From: a virus
Length of the DNA stretch: 35,362 bases
Direction: 5' to 3' (one strand)
Virus record (IMG/VR): IMGVR_UViG_3300008110_000469
Location: 1-35,362 of that record
Shown piece after piece: positions 8,150-20,500 of this stretch. The notes beneath the pieces are model-generated. The model was not told where the DNA came from. It ran no database searches and saw only the letters and a program-made list of their open reading frames with translations. How positions within the stretch are numbered: the first letter of the stretch is position 1; every line of letters starts with the position of its first letter. The position numbers and the translations under genes were made by a program.

Positions 8150-11100
8150 ATGGCTACAAGTTCACGACAATCAGCACTATTCGGCGTTAACGACTGGAAG
8201 GCAATCTATCAAACCTTCCGTGAAGCCGATTTCCGTTCATATGATTATGAAACATTGCGTAAAAGTTTCATAGATTATATACGTGTATACTATCCAGAAA
8301 CATTTAATGATTACATTGAATCAAGCGAATTTATTGCTTTAATGGACGTTATGGCATTCATGGGACAGGGTTTAGCGTTCCGTAGTGATTTAAATGCACG
8401 TGAAAACTTTATTGATACTGCTGAACGTAGAGATAGTGTTGTTAAATTAGCAAATTTAGTTAGTTATACTCCTAAACGTAATCTTGCCGGTCAAGGTTAT
8501 ATTAAAGTAGTTAGTATTCAAACTACTGAAAACATCACTGATTTAAATGGTTTTAATTTAAGTAATCAAACCGTGTTGTGGAATGATCCTGCAAATGTTA
8601 ATTGGCTAGAGCAGTTTAATACTATTATTAATGCAACATTGATTAATTCACAACGTATTGGTCGACCAGGCAATACAGCTCAAATTTCAGGCATTAAGAC
8701 AGATGAATATGCTATTAATATTCCACCAACTACATTACCTATTGTGCCATTTACTGCGGTAGTTGATAATCAATCAATGAATTTTGAATTGGTTAGTTCA
8801 ACTACCTTAAATGAAGATTATGTTTATGAGATTCCACCTGCACCTAGTGGCAGAATGAATATGGCTTATCGTAATGATAAGTTGGGATACGGAAGTCCAA
8901 ACACAGGTTTCTTCTTTTATTTTAAACAAGGAATATTACAGAATTTTGATTTTAATTTAGAACAACAAATTAGTAATCAAGTAGTTGATATTGATATTCA
9001 AGGTATTAACAATACAGATACATGGTTGTATCAATTAAGTACAGATAATAGTTCTACCACAACTAGAACATTATGGAATCAAGTAGAAAATGTTTATGCT
9101 GACGCCTATTTACAAACTGAAAATAGTGTTCGCAGAATATTTTCAGTTGGTTCTAGATTTAACGATCAAGTTAGTTACGTTTTTGGTGATGGAGTATTTT
9201 CCGAAATTCCAGTTGGAACATTTAGAGCATATGTACGTGCAGGTAATGCATTGACATATACTATTGATCCAACTGAAATGCAGAATCTATCAGTATCAAT
9301 AAGCTATATTAGTAGAGTAGGACGAACAGAAACACTTACATTAGGATTAGAATTACAGACACCAGTGTCAAACGCACAGGCAAGAGAAACATTAGCAAAC
9401 ATTAAACAACGTGCCCCTGCTCGCTACTACACCCAGAATAGAATGGTTAATGGTGAAGATTATAACAATTTCCCATATACATTATACAGTTCTATTATTA
9501 AAAGCAAAGCTATTAACCGTAGTTCTGTTGGTGTATCAAAAAGCTTAGATTTGTTAGATCCTACCGGGAAATACTCCAGTACTAATAGTTTTGCAAATGA
9601 CGGTGGTATATATCAAAATAGTACAAATGGTAGCACATTATTAACTATCACCACATCCGGTGATATTATTACTTTCTTAACAGATACTTTGGGCGCATTA
9701 CTTTCAGATAATCGTGCAAGACAATATTATATTCAAACTTATACTCGCTATCCTATTAATACAGCATCAGGTGATGGAACAGTATATTGGCAAGAACAAA
9801 CAGTTGATGCTAATAGTATTACTGGCTATTTCTTTAACATTAATGGTAGTGCAAACACACCAATACCGGTTGGTACATATTCTACTTACAATATGAAATA
9901 TGCTACTAAAGGAGCTATGATTAAATTTATTGCACCAAGTGGTTATTATTTTAGCGAAACAAATCGTTTAATAGCAGGTATTGCAAGTCCATCAGATAAA
10001 TCTTATGTATGGACTACAGTATTAAATGTTGTAGGTGATGGTTATAATAATGGTGAAGGTGCATTCAGTAACGGACTGGGCCCAATCACATTAAATGGTT
10101 ATATCCCTCAAGGAGCTATTGCATCTACAATATTACCTGTATTTGATAACTCATTGCCAAATATTGTAATACAAGAATGTATTGTTAGAATGGAACTAAA
10201 TCAAAATTTTAGTTTAATATTTGATAACAGTTTAACTATAGCACAAGATCGTTGGAGTATTGGAGCATATAATGCAAGTAACTATTTTGTAAACTTTCAA
10301 AGTTTAGGAAATAATCGTTATAGTATATCATATCGTTCATTAGCATATTATTTTGGTAGCGTAGCAGATACTCGTTTTACATATGAAACTGGTAAATTAG
10401 TATATGATCCTTTTAGTGGAAAAATATTACAAGACTTTGTTAAAGTGTTAGCAACTAACACACAACCGGGTAGTAATTATCCATTAGCAACTCCTGTACA
10501 GGCAAGCATCATTGGTCAAACAGTTGAGAGTGACGGATATGTCAATGACTTTCAAGTTGAAATAGCAAGTATTGATGTTAATGATAGAACCATTGTAAGT
10601 AACCCAGACTTTTTTACTGAAGTAACTGGCTACGTTAATGGTAATACCAATATTGGTATATATGCATTCTTTGAATTAATACAGGATGCTGTTAATCTTT
10701 CACGTGAACAATTAATACCTTCAAGTGATGTTGTTTATCAATATGCTACAAAAACTCAAATTGAAGTAGTTAAATATGAATATCCTGAAGGTCAGGTATT
10801 CTATGCATATACAGATAATTTATTTTATACAACAATTCAAGACCAAACAGTTAACACACTATTCTATATTGTAACACCGCAACCTCAATATAGTATGCAA
10901 CCCGGTCGTCAAGGATTACAATTCCAATATCGTCATAATAGTAATAATACTACACGTATAGATCCTGCTACAACAAACATTATTGATTTGTATGTAGTAA
11001 CTCAGGCTTATTATACTGCATATCAAAATTGGCTACAAGATACAACTGGTACAGTTCCCGAACCAGATAAACCCACTATTAATGAATTAACACAATCATA

Positions 11101-11530
11101 TGGATCACTAAATGATTACAAAATGTTAAGTGATAGTATTATACTTAACAGTGTAGTGTTTTTACCATTGTTTGGTCCTAAAGCACCTGTACAATTAAGA
11201 GGCACTGTTAAAGTTATTAAAGCAAGTAATACTAATGCAAGTGATAGTGAAATTCGTAGTGCAGTTCTCTCTGCTATGAATACCTATTTTAGTATTAACA
11301 ATTGGACATTTGGTGACACGTTTTACTTTAGCGAATTAAGTGCATATTTACATGCACAAGTAGGTGATTTAATTAGTTCTGCTGTGTTAGTTCCAAATGA
11401 CCCAACAATGAGTTTTGGTGATTTGTATGAAATTAAAGCGGCACCATATGAGATATTTGCTAATGGAGCAACAGCTAATGATGTTGTTGTGATAGCGGCA
11501 CTTACTCCAGCTCAATTACAGATAGCATAA
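8150..11530 (+). CDS. gp6: Baseplate wedge protein gp6-like
   Basis: The protein has 1126 residues. Its first ~130 residues are strongly typical of gp6 in marine T4-like phages: a DWKAIYQTFREADFRSYDYE stretch, then FIDYIRVYYPETFNDYIESS, an EFIALMDVMAFMGQGLAFRS helix, ENFIDTAERRDSVVKLANLV and YTPKRN. T4 gp6 (660 residues) forms the iris dimer that joins wedges to each other; this version is much longer. The added central part (nt ~9500-10900) is beta-rich and probably an insertion or expanded arm. The C-terminal segment near 11140-11530 (VFLPLFGPKAPVQLRGTVKV, then helices and LVPNDP) resembles the gpJ/gp6 core end. The start has only a weak AAGAGA-type ribosome site. Confidence 0.85.
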   Translation: MATSSRQSALFGVNDWKAIYQTFREADFRSYDYETLRKSFIDYIRVYYPETFNDYIESSEFIALMDVMAFMGQGLAFRSDLNARENFIDTAERRDSVVKLANLVSYTPKRNLAGQGYIKVVSIQTTENITDLNGFNLSNQTVLWNDPANVNWLEQFNTIINATLINSQRIGRPGNTAQISGIKTDEYAINIPPTTLPIVPFTAVVDNQSMNFELVSSTTLNEDYVYEIPPAPSGRMNMAYRNDKLGYGSPNTGFFFYFKQGILQNFDFNLEQQISNQVVDIDIQGINNTDTWLYQLSTDNSSTTTRTLWNQVENVYADAYLQTENSVRRIFSVGSRFNDQVSYVFGDGVFSEIPVGTFRAYVRAGNALTYTIDPTEMQNLSVSISYISRVGRTETLTLGLELQTPVSNAQARETLANIKQRAPARYYTQNRMVNGEDYNNFPYTLYSSIIKSKAINRSSVGVSKSLDLLDPTGKYSSTNSFANDGGIYQNSTNGSTLLTITTSGDIITFLTDTLGALLSDNRARQYYIQTYTRYPINTASGDGTVYWQEQTVDANSITGYFFNINGSANTPIPVGTYSTYNMKYATKGAMIKFIAPSGYYFSETNRLIAGIASPSDKSYVWTTVLNVVGDGYNNGEGAFSNGLGPITLNGYIPQGAIASTILPVFDNSLPNIVIQECIVRMELNQNFSLIFDNSLTIAQDRWSIGAYNASNYFVNFQSLGNNRYSISYRSLAYYFGSVADTRFTYETGKLVYDPFSGKILQDFVKVLATNTQPGSNYPLATPVQASIIGQTVESDGYVNDFQVEIASIDVNDRTIVSNPDFFTEVTGYVNGNTNIGIYAFFELIQDAVNLSREQLIPSSDVVYQYATKTQIEVVKYEYPEGQVFYAYTDNLFYTTIQDQTVNTLFYIVTPQPQYSMQPGRQGLQFQYRHNSNNTTRIDPATTNIIDLYVVTQAYYTAYQNWLQDTTGTVPEPDKPTINELTQSYGSLNDYKMLSDSIILNSVVFLPLFGPKAPVQLRGTVKVIKASNTNASDSEIRSAVLSAMNTYFSINNWTFGDTFYFSELSAYLHAQVGDLISSAVLVPNDPTMSFGDLYEIKAAPYEIFANGATANDVVVIAALTPAQLQIA

Positions 11531-11556
11531 GTACTATATAACCATAGAGAGAAACG

Positions 11557-14500
11557 ATGGCAACAAGAATAAGAACATTAAATTTTCTACCTGAAATATT
11601 TAAAACAACAACTAACAGTCAATTTTTAAATGCTACTTTGGATCAAATAGTAGATCAGCCTAATACCAAAAAGATTGAAGGTTACATAGGTAGTAGATTT
11701 GGATATGGAGTTAATGCTAAAAATTATTATGTTACTGAGCCTACAAAAGTTAGAACCGATTATCAACTTGATCCAGGAGTAACATTTCTTAAAAAAGACA
11801 CTAGCACAGCACAAGATTTTATAAGTTATCCGGGTATAATTGATGGTTTAAAATTAGAAGGTGCTGTAGTTAATGATAATAATAGATTGTTTACTAGTCA
11901 ATTTTATTCTTGGGATAGTTTTACTAACTTAGATAAGATTATTAACTTTAATCAATATTATTGGATTCCTGAAGGTCCTGAAGCAGTAACTGTTAGTACA
12001 GAAACTGTATATAATGCAACTGATTATATTGTTACTAGTACTTCAAATGGTTATCTTATAACCGCTGATGGTGCAAGCCAAGGCACTACTAACCCTTCAC
12101 TTATTTTATTACGTGGTGGTACATATCGATTTAACGTTGACCAAAATAGTCAATTTTGGATTCAAGGTGCACCAGGCGTAACTGGCGCAGATCCAACACA
12201 GCCTAACGTATCTACTAGAGATATATTAGGTGTTTCTAATAACGGTGCAGAAACTGGTGTTGTAGAATTTACTGTGCCTTATAAAAATGCACAAGACCAA
12301 TATAATTTCCCAGGGAATAATCGTGTAGATTTAGTTACAACGTTACCTTATGATTCAGTTAACGGAGTATTAGTTAGTGAATTAACAAACGGCATAGATG
12401 GTATTACCTCATTAAATGGTCTTACATTAATGTTTTATAATAACGGTAACATCTCTGTTATAGAAGCAGGTGACTTTGTAATTGGTAATACTTATAAAAT
12501 TAATACGATTGGTACTACTGATTTTACATTGATAGGTGCAACAACAAATACAGTTGGTGAATCTTTTATTGCTACTGGAGTAGGTACTGGCACTGGAACA
12601 GCAATTGGTTTAACTGGTTATGTGTCAAAATTTTATGATACTACATTATATGATGAAGAAACAAGCGCATCAGTTGCACCAGACGGCGGTGCTCCATACA
12701 CTCCTCCAGGAGATGATTTAAACTTTGCAAACTTTGAAGGTGGATATTACACAGATATTGCTTCAACATTTTATACAATTACATATGAAGGTGATCCAAC
12801 TGATCCTGTTATTAGATTAGTTGATTCTGGTACTATTCCATCAGAAGAAAGAATTACAGCTAATTTTGGTACTCAGTGGATTGGTAGATCATTTTATAGA
12901 AACACAAGTGATACTATATCTTTAATTCCATATCTAAGTGCTATACTTGATACCTTATACTATCAAGACGGAACATCAGGTAACAAACTTGGTACTATTA
13001 CTTTGATTTCAAGTAATACTACTAATCGTATTAATATCCTTACTGATATTATAGGTAAAGCAAATTACACTTCTCCAAACGGTGTTGTGTTTACTAATGG
13101 ATTAAAAGTAATATTCTCTGGAGACATATATCCATCTAGTTATGAAAATATTAGATACTATGTTGAAGGAGTAGGTACTGCTATTGAATTGATACCGGTT
13201 ACCACTTTAATTGCGCCAGAACCATTCACATCAGGCACATATATACCATTTGATACAACTCCGTATGATATAGGAAATTATGATAGTAACTTATATATTC
13301 CAGTTACTCCTGATTATATTACAATTTCTAGAAATAGTATTGATCAGAATGCATGGTCAAGAAGTAATCGTTGGTTTCACATTGATGTAATTAATGCTAC
13401 TGCTGAGTATAACAATAACCCTGCACTAGCTACTATTTACGCTACTGCCAATAATAAAGCCAAACGTCCTATCATTGAATTTTATCCTAATTTACAATTA
13501 TTTAACTCTGGTATAGCAGGCAAAGCGCCAATTGATTTTATTGATTTTAGAACATCAGATGCTTTTACCCAAGTAGTTGGACAAGAAAATTATTATCCTG
13601 ATGTTGAAGTATATACAGGTTATACAGCAACAGTCAATGCATTATTAGTTGCCGGCACTAGTACTACAATCACTGTTCCTGCATCTAGTGTTACCGGTGC
13701 ATTTCAAGTTGGACAATACGTAAACGATAGTACTAATGTTTTACCTAGAAATAGTCAAATTACTGCTATAACTGGTACAACTACATTAACACTAACAGTA
13801 ACTTGGATTGGATCACAAACAGTTGCTACTGGCACTAATGCATCATTAATTGCTAATGATACCAATAACGATAGTTTTGCATTATTTGATGGTGCAAGAA
13901 TTGTATTTGCTGCCGATACTAATTTACCAGTTCGAAATAAAATATATATTTCTCACTTCTCAATTACAGCCGACGGTAGCACTCCAGTATTGACTTTAAC
14001 TGAAGCAGAAGATGGACTTGTTTTACCAAATGAACAAACAGTAACGTTTAGAGGATATAACTATCAAGGCATGGACTTTTACTTTGATGGTATTGATTGG
14101 ATAGAAGGTCAACAAAAAACTACAGTAAATCAACCACCATTATTTGATATATTTGATGATAATGGAATTAGTTTTGGTAACAGTGATATATATTTGGGCA
14201 CTTCATTTGCGGGTAATAAATTATTCGCATATGGCATAGGTACTGGAAATGATGATGTTGTATTAGGATTCCCATTACTATATAGTTCAGTGGATAATGT
14301 AGGTGATATCAGTTTTGATGTAACATTAAATTCAGCATCATTTAACTATGTAAGTGGTACTACTCCAATAACTCAAAAAGTTAATACAGGATATGTTTAT
14401 AATTACAGTAATTTAGAAACACCAATTAGACAATTAGGATGGCAAACAGCTATTGCACCTAGTGTACAATATCAGATATTTGAATTTAATTATTACGCTA

Positions 14501-17500
14501 CTAATCCAACTACCACATATACTTGTGACATTGCTAAATTAGCGGATGCTAACAGCGCATGGCCTACTATACAATTATTTGTAAATAATGAAATTCAATA
14601 TGATACAGATTATACAGTAGTAACTACGGATACTCAAACAATAGTTACTTTTGCTGTACCTAATCCATTAATAGATACGGTAATTGAAATTTTATTATTA
14701 AGCGATCAAGTAAGCGAAACAGCGTATTATAGCATACCGATTAATTTAAATAATAATCCTTTAAATGCAGATGTTACTGTAGTTAATGTAGGTGATATTC
14801 GTGGCCAATATCAAAGTAGTTTTTATAATAATCCTAATACTACTGGTGAAGTATTTGGATCAAATAATTATCGTGATTTGGGTAATATGGTACCATATGG
14901 TAACAAGATTATTCAAAATAGTGCAAGTTTGGTATTACCGGGTGCGTTCTTGCGTAAACAAAATCATAATTTATTCAATGCATTATTGTATAATAGCAGA
15001 GAGTATATTACATTTAAAACTTTATTAGTAGATACAGTTAATACTAGTGATTATAATATTCGTTTGTCTCCTGCAACAATGTTAGATGATGCATTGGATA
15101 AAATAACTGACTCAAAAACAGATAGTAATAGTTTCTTTTGGAGTGATATGTTGCCTAGTAAAGCGGCATATATCACAAACACCTATAGTTTTGCTAATGA
15201 ATTAGATGTAAGTATATATCCATTAAGTAAAATATATAATTTTGCTACAGCTAATTATAATAGTGTATTAGTTTATTTGACTACATCAAATGGAATAGTT
15301 ACTCAATTAATTCGCAATGTTGATTATACAGTAAGTGCAGATAGCCCGTCATTGACGGTTACCTTAACATTAGCTCCAGGTGATCAAATTACAATTAAAG
15401 AATATAATCAAACATATGGTAGTTATGTTCCTAACACTCCTACTAAATTGGGATTATATCCATCAACAATACCTGATGTAGTATTAGATACTGCATATAA
15501 TCCACCTACATACTTTATTGTAGGTCATGATGGTTCATATAATAAATTATATGGCGATTATATTGACGGTAAATTAATTGATTTTAGAGACCAAGTTTTA
15601 TTAGAATATGAAAAACGCATATACAATAATTTAAAATTAAGTAATACTATTCCAATACAAGAATATGAAATATTACCCGGTTTCTTTAGAGATACTGATT
15701 ATAGTTATGATGAAATATTACAAATTTATTCAACTAGTTTCTTAAATTGGGTTGGTCAAAATAGAATTGATTATAAAAAACAATTCTATAATGCTACAAA
15801 TCAATATACATATAATTATAATCAAAGTGGTAATAAGATAAATCGACAAGTTATTCCTCAGGGCTATTGGAGAGGTATATACGAATATTTTTATGATACT
15901 AGTAATCCAGATACTAGTCCATGGGAAATGTTGGGATTTACTGATAAGCCTACGTGGTGGGAAACACGATATGGACCGGCACCATATACAAGCGATAACT
16001 TAGTATTATGGAATGATTTGGCACAGGGTATTGATTGGAATAACGGAATTCCAATTGTTATACCACAATCAATACGCCCGCAATTATTACAAGTATTGCC
16101 GGTAGATAGTGCCGGTAACTTAGTATCTCCTTTTGTTTCTATCGTAGGTAACTATAGTAATACATCATTTAACCGTGATTGGAAAGTAGGAGACGTTGGT
16201 CCTGCAGAATTTTCATATCGTAGAAGTAGCAGTTGGCCTTTTGATTTGATGCGTATACTAGCATTAACTAAACCTGCAGAATTTTTCAACTTAGGTGTTG
16301 ACATTGACAACTACAAATATAATGAAGAATTTAATCAATATTTGGTTAACAATCGTAGTCATTTAGTTATAAGTGATGTAGAAATTTACGGTAACGGTAC
16401 TGCTAAAACCAGTTATATCAATTGGATAGTTGACTTTGAAAAACAAGTTGGGGTTGATGCAACAACTAATATTACTGACTTGTTAGATAACATTGATGTT
16501 CGTTTAGTATATCGGTTAGCCGGCTTTAGTGATAAAAATTTATTAAATTTCTATGTAGAAAAATCTACAGCAAATAGTAATAATAGTAGTTTATTGATAC
16601 CTGATGAGAGTTATCAAGTATTGTTATACGATAATCAACCATTTGATAAAATTGTTTATAGTGGTGTTGTAATACAATTAACTAATACAGGATATAAAGT
16701 ATTTGGTAATAGTCAAACTAATGCATATTTTAACATATTGTTACCAAAAATTAACGGTAATTATGAAAGAGTATCTGTTCAAAGTCTAAGCGTTCAAGTA
16801 GCTAAAGATTATTATCCTACACCTACAGTTGTGGCATATGGTACTGAATTTGTTACTGTACAAGAAGTAGCACAATTCTTAGAAGGATATGGTAGATATT
16901 TAGCAAGCCAAGGAGTATTGTTTGATCAAATCGAATCTGGTTTAGAAGTAAGTTGGAGACAGATGGTTGCTGAATATTTATATTGGGCTCAATCTGGTTG
17001 GGAATCGGGCAGTATTGTTAATATTAATCCTGCATCTAACTTAATTTCTATTAATAAAGATAGTTACATTGTACAACCTTTAACATTACAAAGACAAAAT
17101 TTTATATTAAATCAAAATTTATATCCAATACAAAATGTTGATTTAAGTATTATACGTGATGGTACATTATTTACTGCACAACCATTAAATCAAGGTGATA
17201 CCGTTGCTTATGGTCAATTTAATATTAGTAATTTTGAACACGGTATTGTATTTGACAATGTTACATTGTTTAATGATATAATTTATAATTTAACAACTGG
17301 ATTGCGTCAAAATCGTATTACTGTTCGTGGTGCTAAAACAGCAGAATGGAATGGTACAGTTGATGCTCAGGGCTTTATTCTTAATCAAGATAATATTCTT
17401 GATTGGAATAAAACAGTAAAATATACAACTGGCAGTATTGTTAAGTATAAAAATAAATATTGGATTGCCCTCACTATCATTCAACCAAAAGAAATATTTG

Positions 17501-20500
17501 AAGAACGTGAATGGAAACAAACAGATTACAACGAAATACAAAAAGGATTATTACCTAATACAAGTACACGTTCTTATGAAAGCACAATTTACTATGATGT
17601 AAATCGTGCTAACTTAGAAAATGATGCTGACTTACTAAGTTTTAGCTTGATCGGATACCGTCCACGTGATTATTTGGCTCTTGCTGATTTAACAGATATT
17701 ACACAAATTAATGTTTACAAAAACTTCATTAAGAACAAAGGTACATTGAATGCAGTAAGTGCATTTAGAGGTGCAAACTTACCACAAGGTGGTATTGATT
17801 ATGAAGTATATGAAAACTGGGCTATCAAAGCTAGCGATTTTGGCGGTGTATTAAACAGTAATTTTATTGACTTTAAATTAAATCAAAATCTGTTAACCGG
17901 TAACCCAAGTATTGTTGGTTTAACTAATGGAGTATCAACTGTTGGGGTACAACAAGAAGTCCCATTATATAGCCTATATAACTATGGAAGACCAATAACA
18001 TCTACTGATGTATTACCTACATTACCCACAGATACTCCTACCCAATTGTTTCCTGATGCCGGATATGTTAACTTTAACGATATTCGTATTGCCGCATATT
18101 ATTATAATAATCTAACAACTAGTACATCACCACGTGGCGTTCTAACACCACTATCACAATTATATGTAGGACAATATATTTGGTTAGCTGATTATCAAGG
18201 CACCTGGCAAGTAATGACGCCGGTAAGTTTAGGTTCAATTATATTTGCTAAAAATAATTTGAATGGTACAGCAACTATAACATTTAGTAATTCACATGGA
18301 TTATCAAAATATCAACCGTTTGCTATTGTAAACTTCAATGATAGTTTAAATGGTTATTATATTGTTAATACTATATTAGACCTTAACAGTGTATTAGTTA
18401 ATGTCACATTGGATCCGGCAATCACCTCAGTTACAGGACAAGGGATTGGATTCAAATTTCAATCACAGCGTGTTGCTAACCCAAGCGATATTATTGATTT
18501 GCCATTGTTGAATACGGAATTTGTAAAAAATAAAGTATGGGTGGATACAAACAATGATGGAAGTTGGGCTGTATATCGTAAGAGTATTAACTATGGATAT
18601 GATTCTGAGTTAGTTAAAGATGGATCAGAAACATTTGGTAGTGCTGTAGCATATACTGACAATTTAGGATATTTAATAGGTGATGCTGATGCAGGTATTG
18701 TTTATAGATATTCTTTTAATGAATTGTTTAATAACTATGAATTAGTACAAACTATTACAGGTACTGCATCATTTGGTACAACAATTACATATACTGATGA
18801 CATATTTGTAGTTTCACAACCTACTGGAACTCCTCGAGTATACGTATATCAATTAGTTACTAATACTTTGATTAATCAATTAGTTCCACTAAGTTCAGCT
18901 ATCATTGATCCGATACCGCCGGAGCCATGGTCTCCTTATTATATAGCCGCACCAGGTGGGGTCACTAATTGGGGTAGTGCATTAGCAATATCCGGCGATC
19001 AAAATTGGTTATATATTTCTGATACCGTAAACAACAGTGTACATGCATATTTTAAATCACAAGTAACAGGAACATATCAAGCCAGTTATATCATTGACGG
19101 AGATGCATTAGGGTTGACCACAGCAGGTGATAACTTTGGTTATTCAATCTCAACTGATTATTACGGTGATACTGTTGTTATTGGAACCCCAAATAAAGAT
19201 TATAATATAAATGTTGATAATTGGGGCTATACTTATGTGTTTGATAGAACAGTTCAAAATTTTGAATCACAATATACAACTACTGCACTTATCCCGCAAT
19301 CTTTTACATTAGCGTGGACACCTACGACAGTAACACAAACTGCGACAGCAACAGACGGAACAACAGAAAGAATTACAGTAACTAGTTCTGCGGGTTTTAG
19401 TGTTGGTGATCCTGTTGTATTTTCTGGTACCTTATTATCTGCAGGAGCAATTGCAGCCGATACCGTGTATTATGTACTTGATAAACCAACAGGTACTACT
19501 TTTAGAATTGCTGCCACACGTGATTCAATAACTCCAATTAACTTAGTATCTGATACAGGTAGTATGACCTGTACAATACAAACTACTCCATTATTAATTA
19601 ATGTTAATGGCACTATAATTACTGATAATAATTATGCAGTTATTGGTTCAACATTGCGTGTATATCGTGCATTAAATGCAGGTGACATAATAAATGTGAG
19701 TGGTAATAATTTTGTATTATCTCAAACCCTTACTACAGAAACTACACCTAAAATTGGGGTACAGTTTGGTATAAGTGTAGACACCACTACGTATGCTACT
19801 GAATTATTAGTAGGTGCACCTTTTGAATTGAACAGTCAAAATCAAGAGGGTGCTGTTTATCGTTATACTAATGGTGGTGGAAAATATGGCATGGTTGTTG
19901 GCATTAACGATTGCAATTTAACAACTAATAGAACTATATTAATTAATGGTTATATGGTAGTATTGCCTGCAGGAAATGCAACATTAGTTGCCAATGCAAT
20001 TAATCAAGCAAATATAACTAATGTTCATGCAGCCGCAAGTTTTGGTAAATTAATTATTAGTTTAATAGATAGTTCGTTAGCATTAGTTAATGATAAACTA
20101 AATGTAACTGCATTGGCGACTGCTACGTGGGCAGAATTAGGATTTAATACTTATACTCAAACACAGGTCATTAATGATCCGCACGTACAAGGAACAACTC
20201 AGTTTGGTAATGTAGTTAAATTTAATGAATTCGACTCGTTTGTTGTTAGTGCACCAACCGCTACTCGATATGAAGCAACAACATTTGATTCTACGGATGA
20301 TGAAGATTATGACAATGACACTTTATTTGATAATAATGCAACTCAATGGATAGATTCGTATAATAATGCCGGTGCAGTATATATGTTTGATTACCTATCA
20401 GTTTATAATGAATCATTAGTAAATTGTGGTAATTTTGTATATGCACAAAGTGTTAATGATATTAATGAAACATATGGTAGTCAACCAATGTATGGACATG

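Noticed and set aside
17452-17462. ATAAATA within the gp7-like gene
   Set aside because: It is far from any gene start and is explained by Lys/Asn/Tyr codons in an AT-rich gene.
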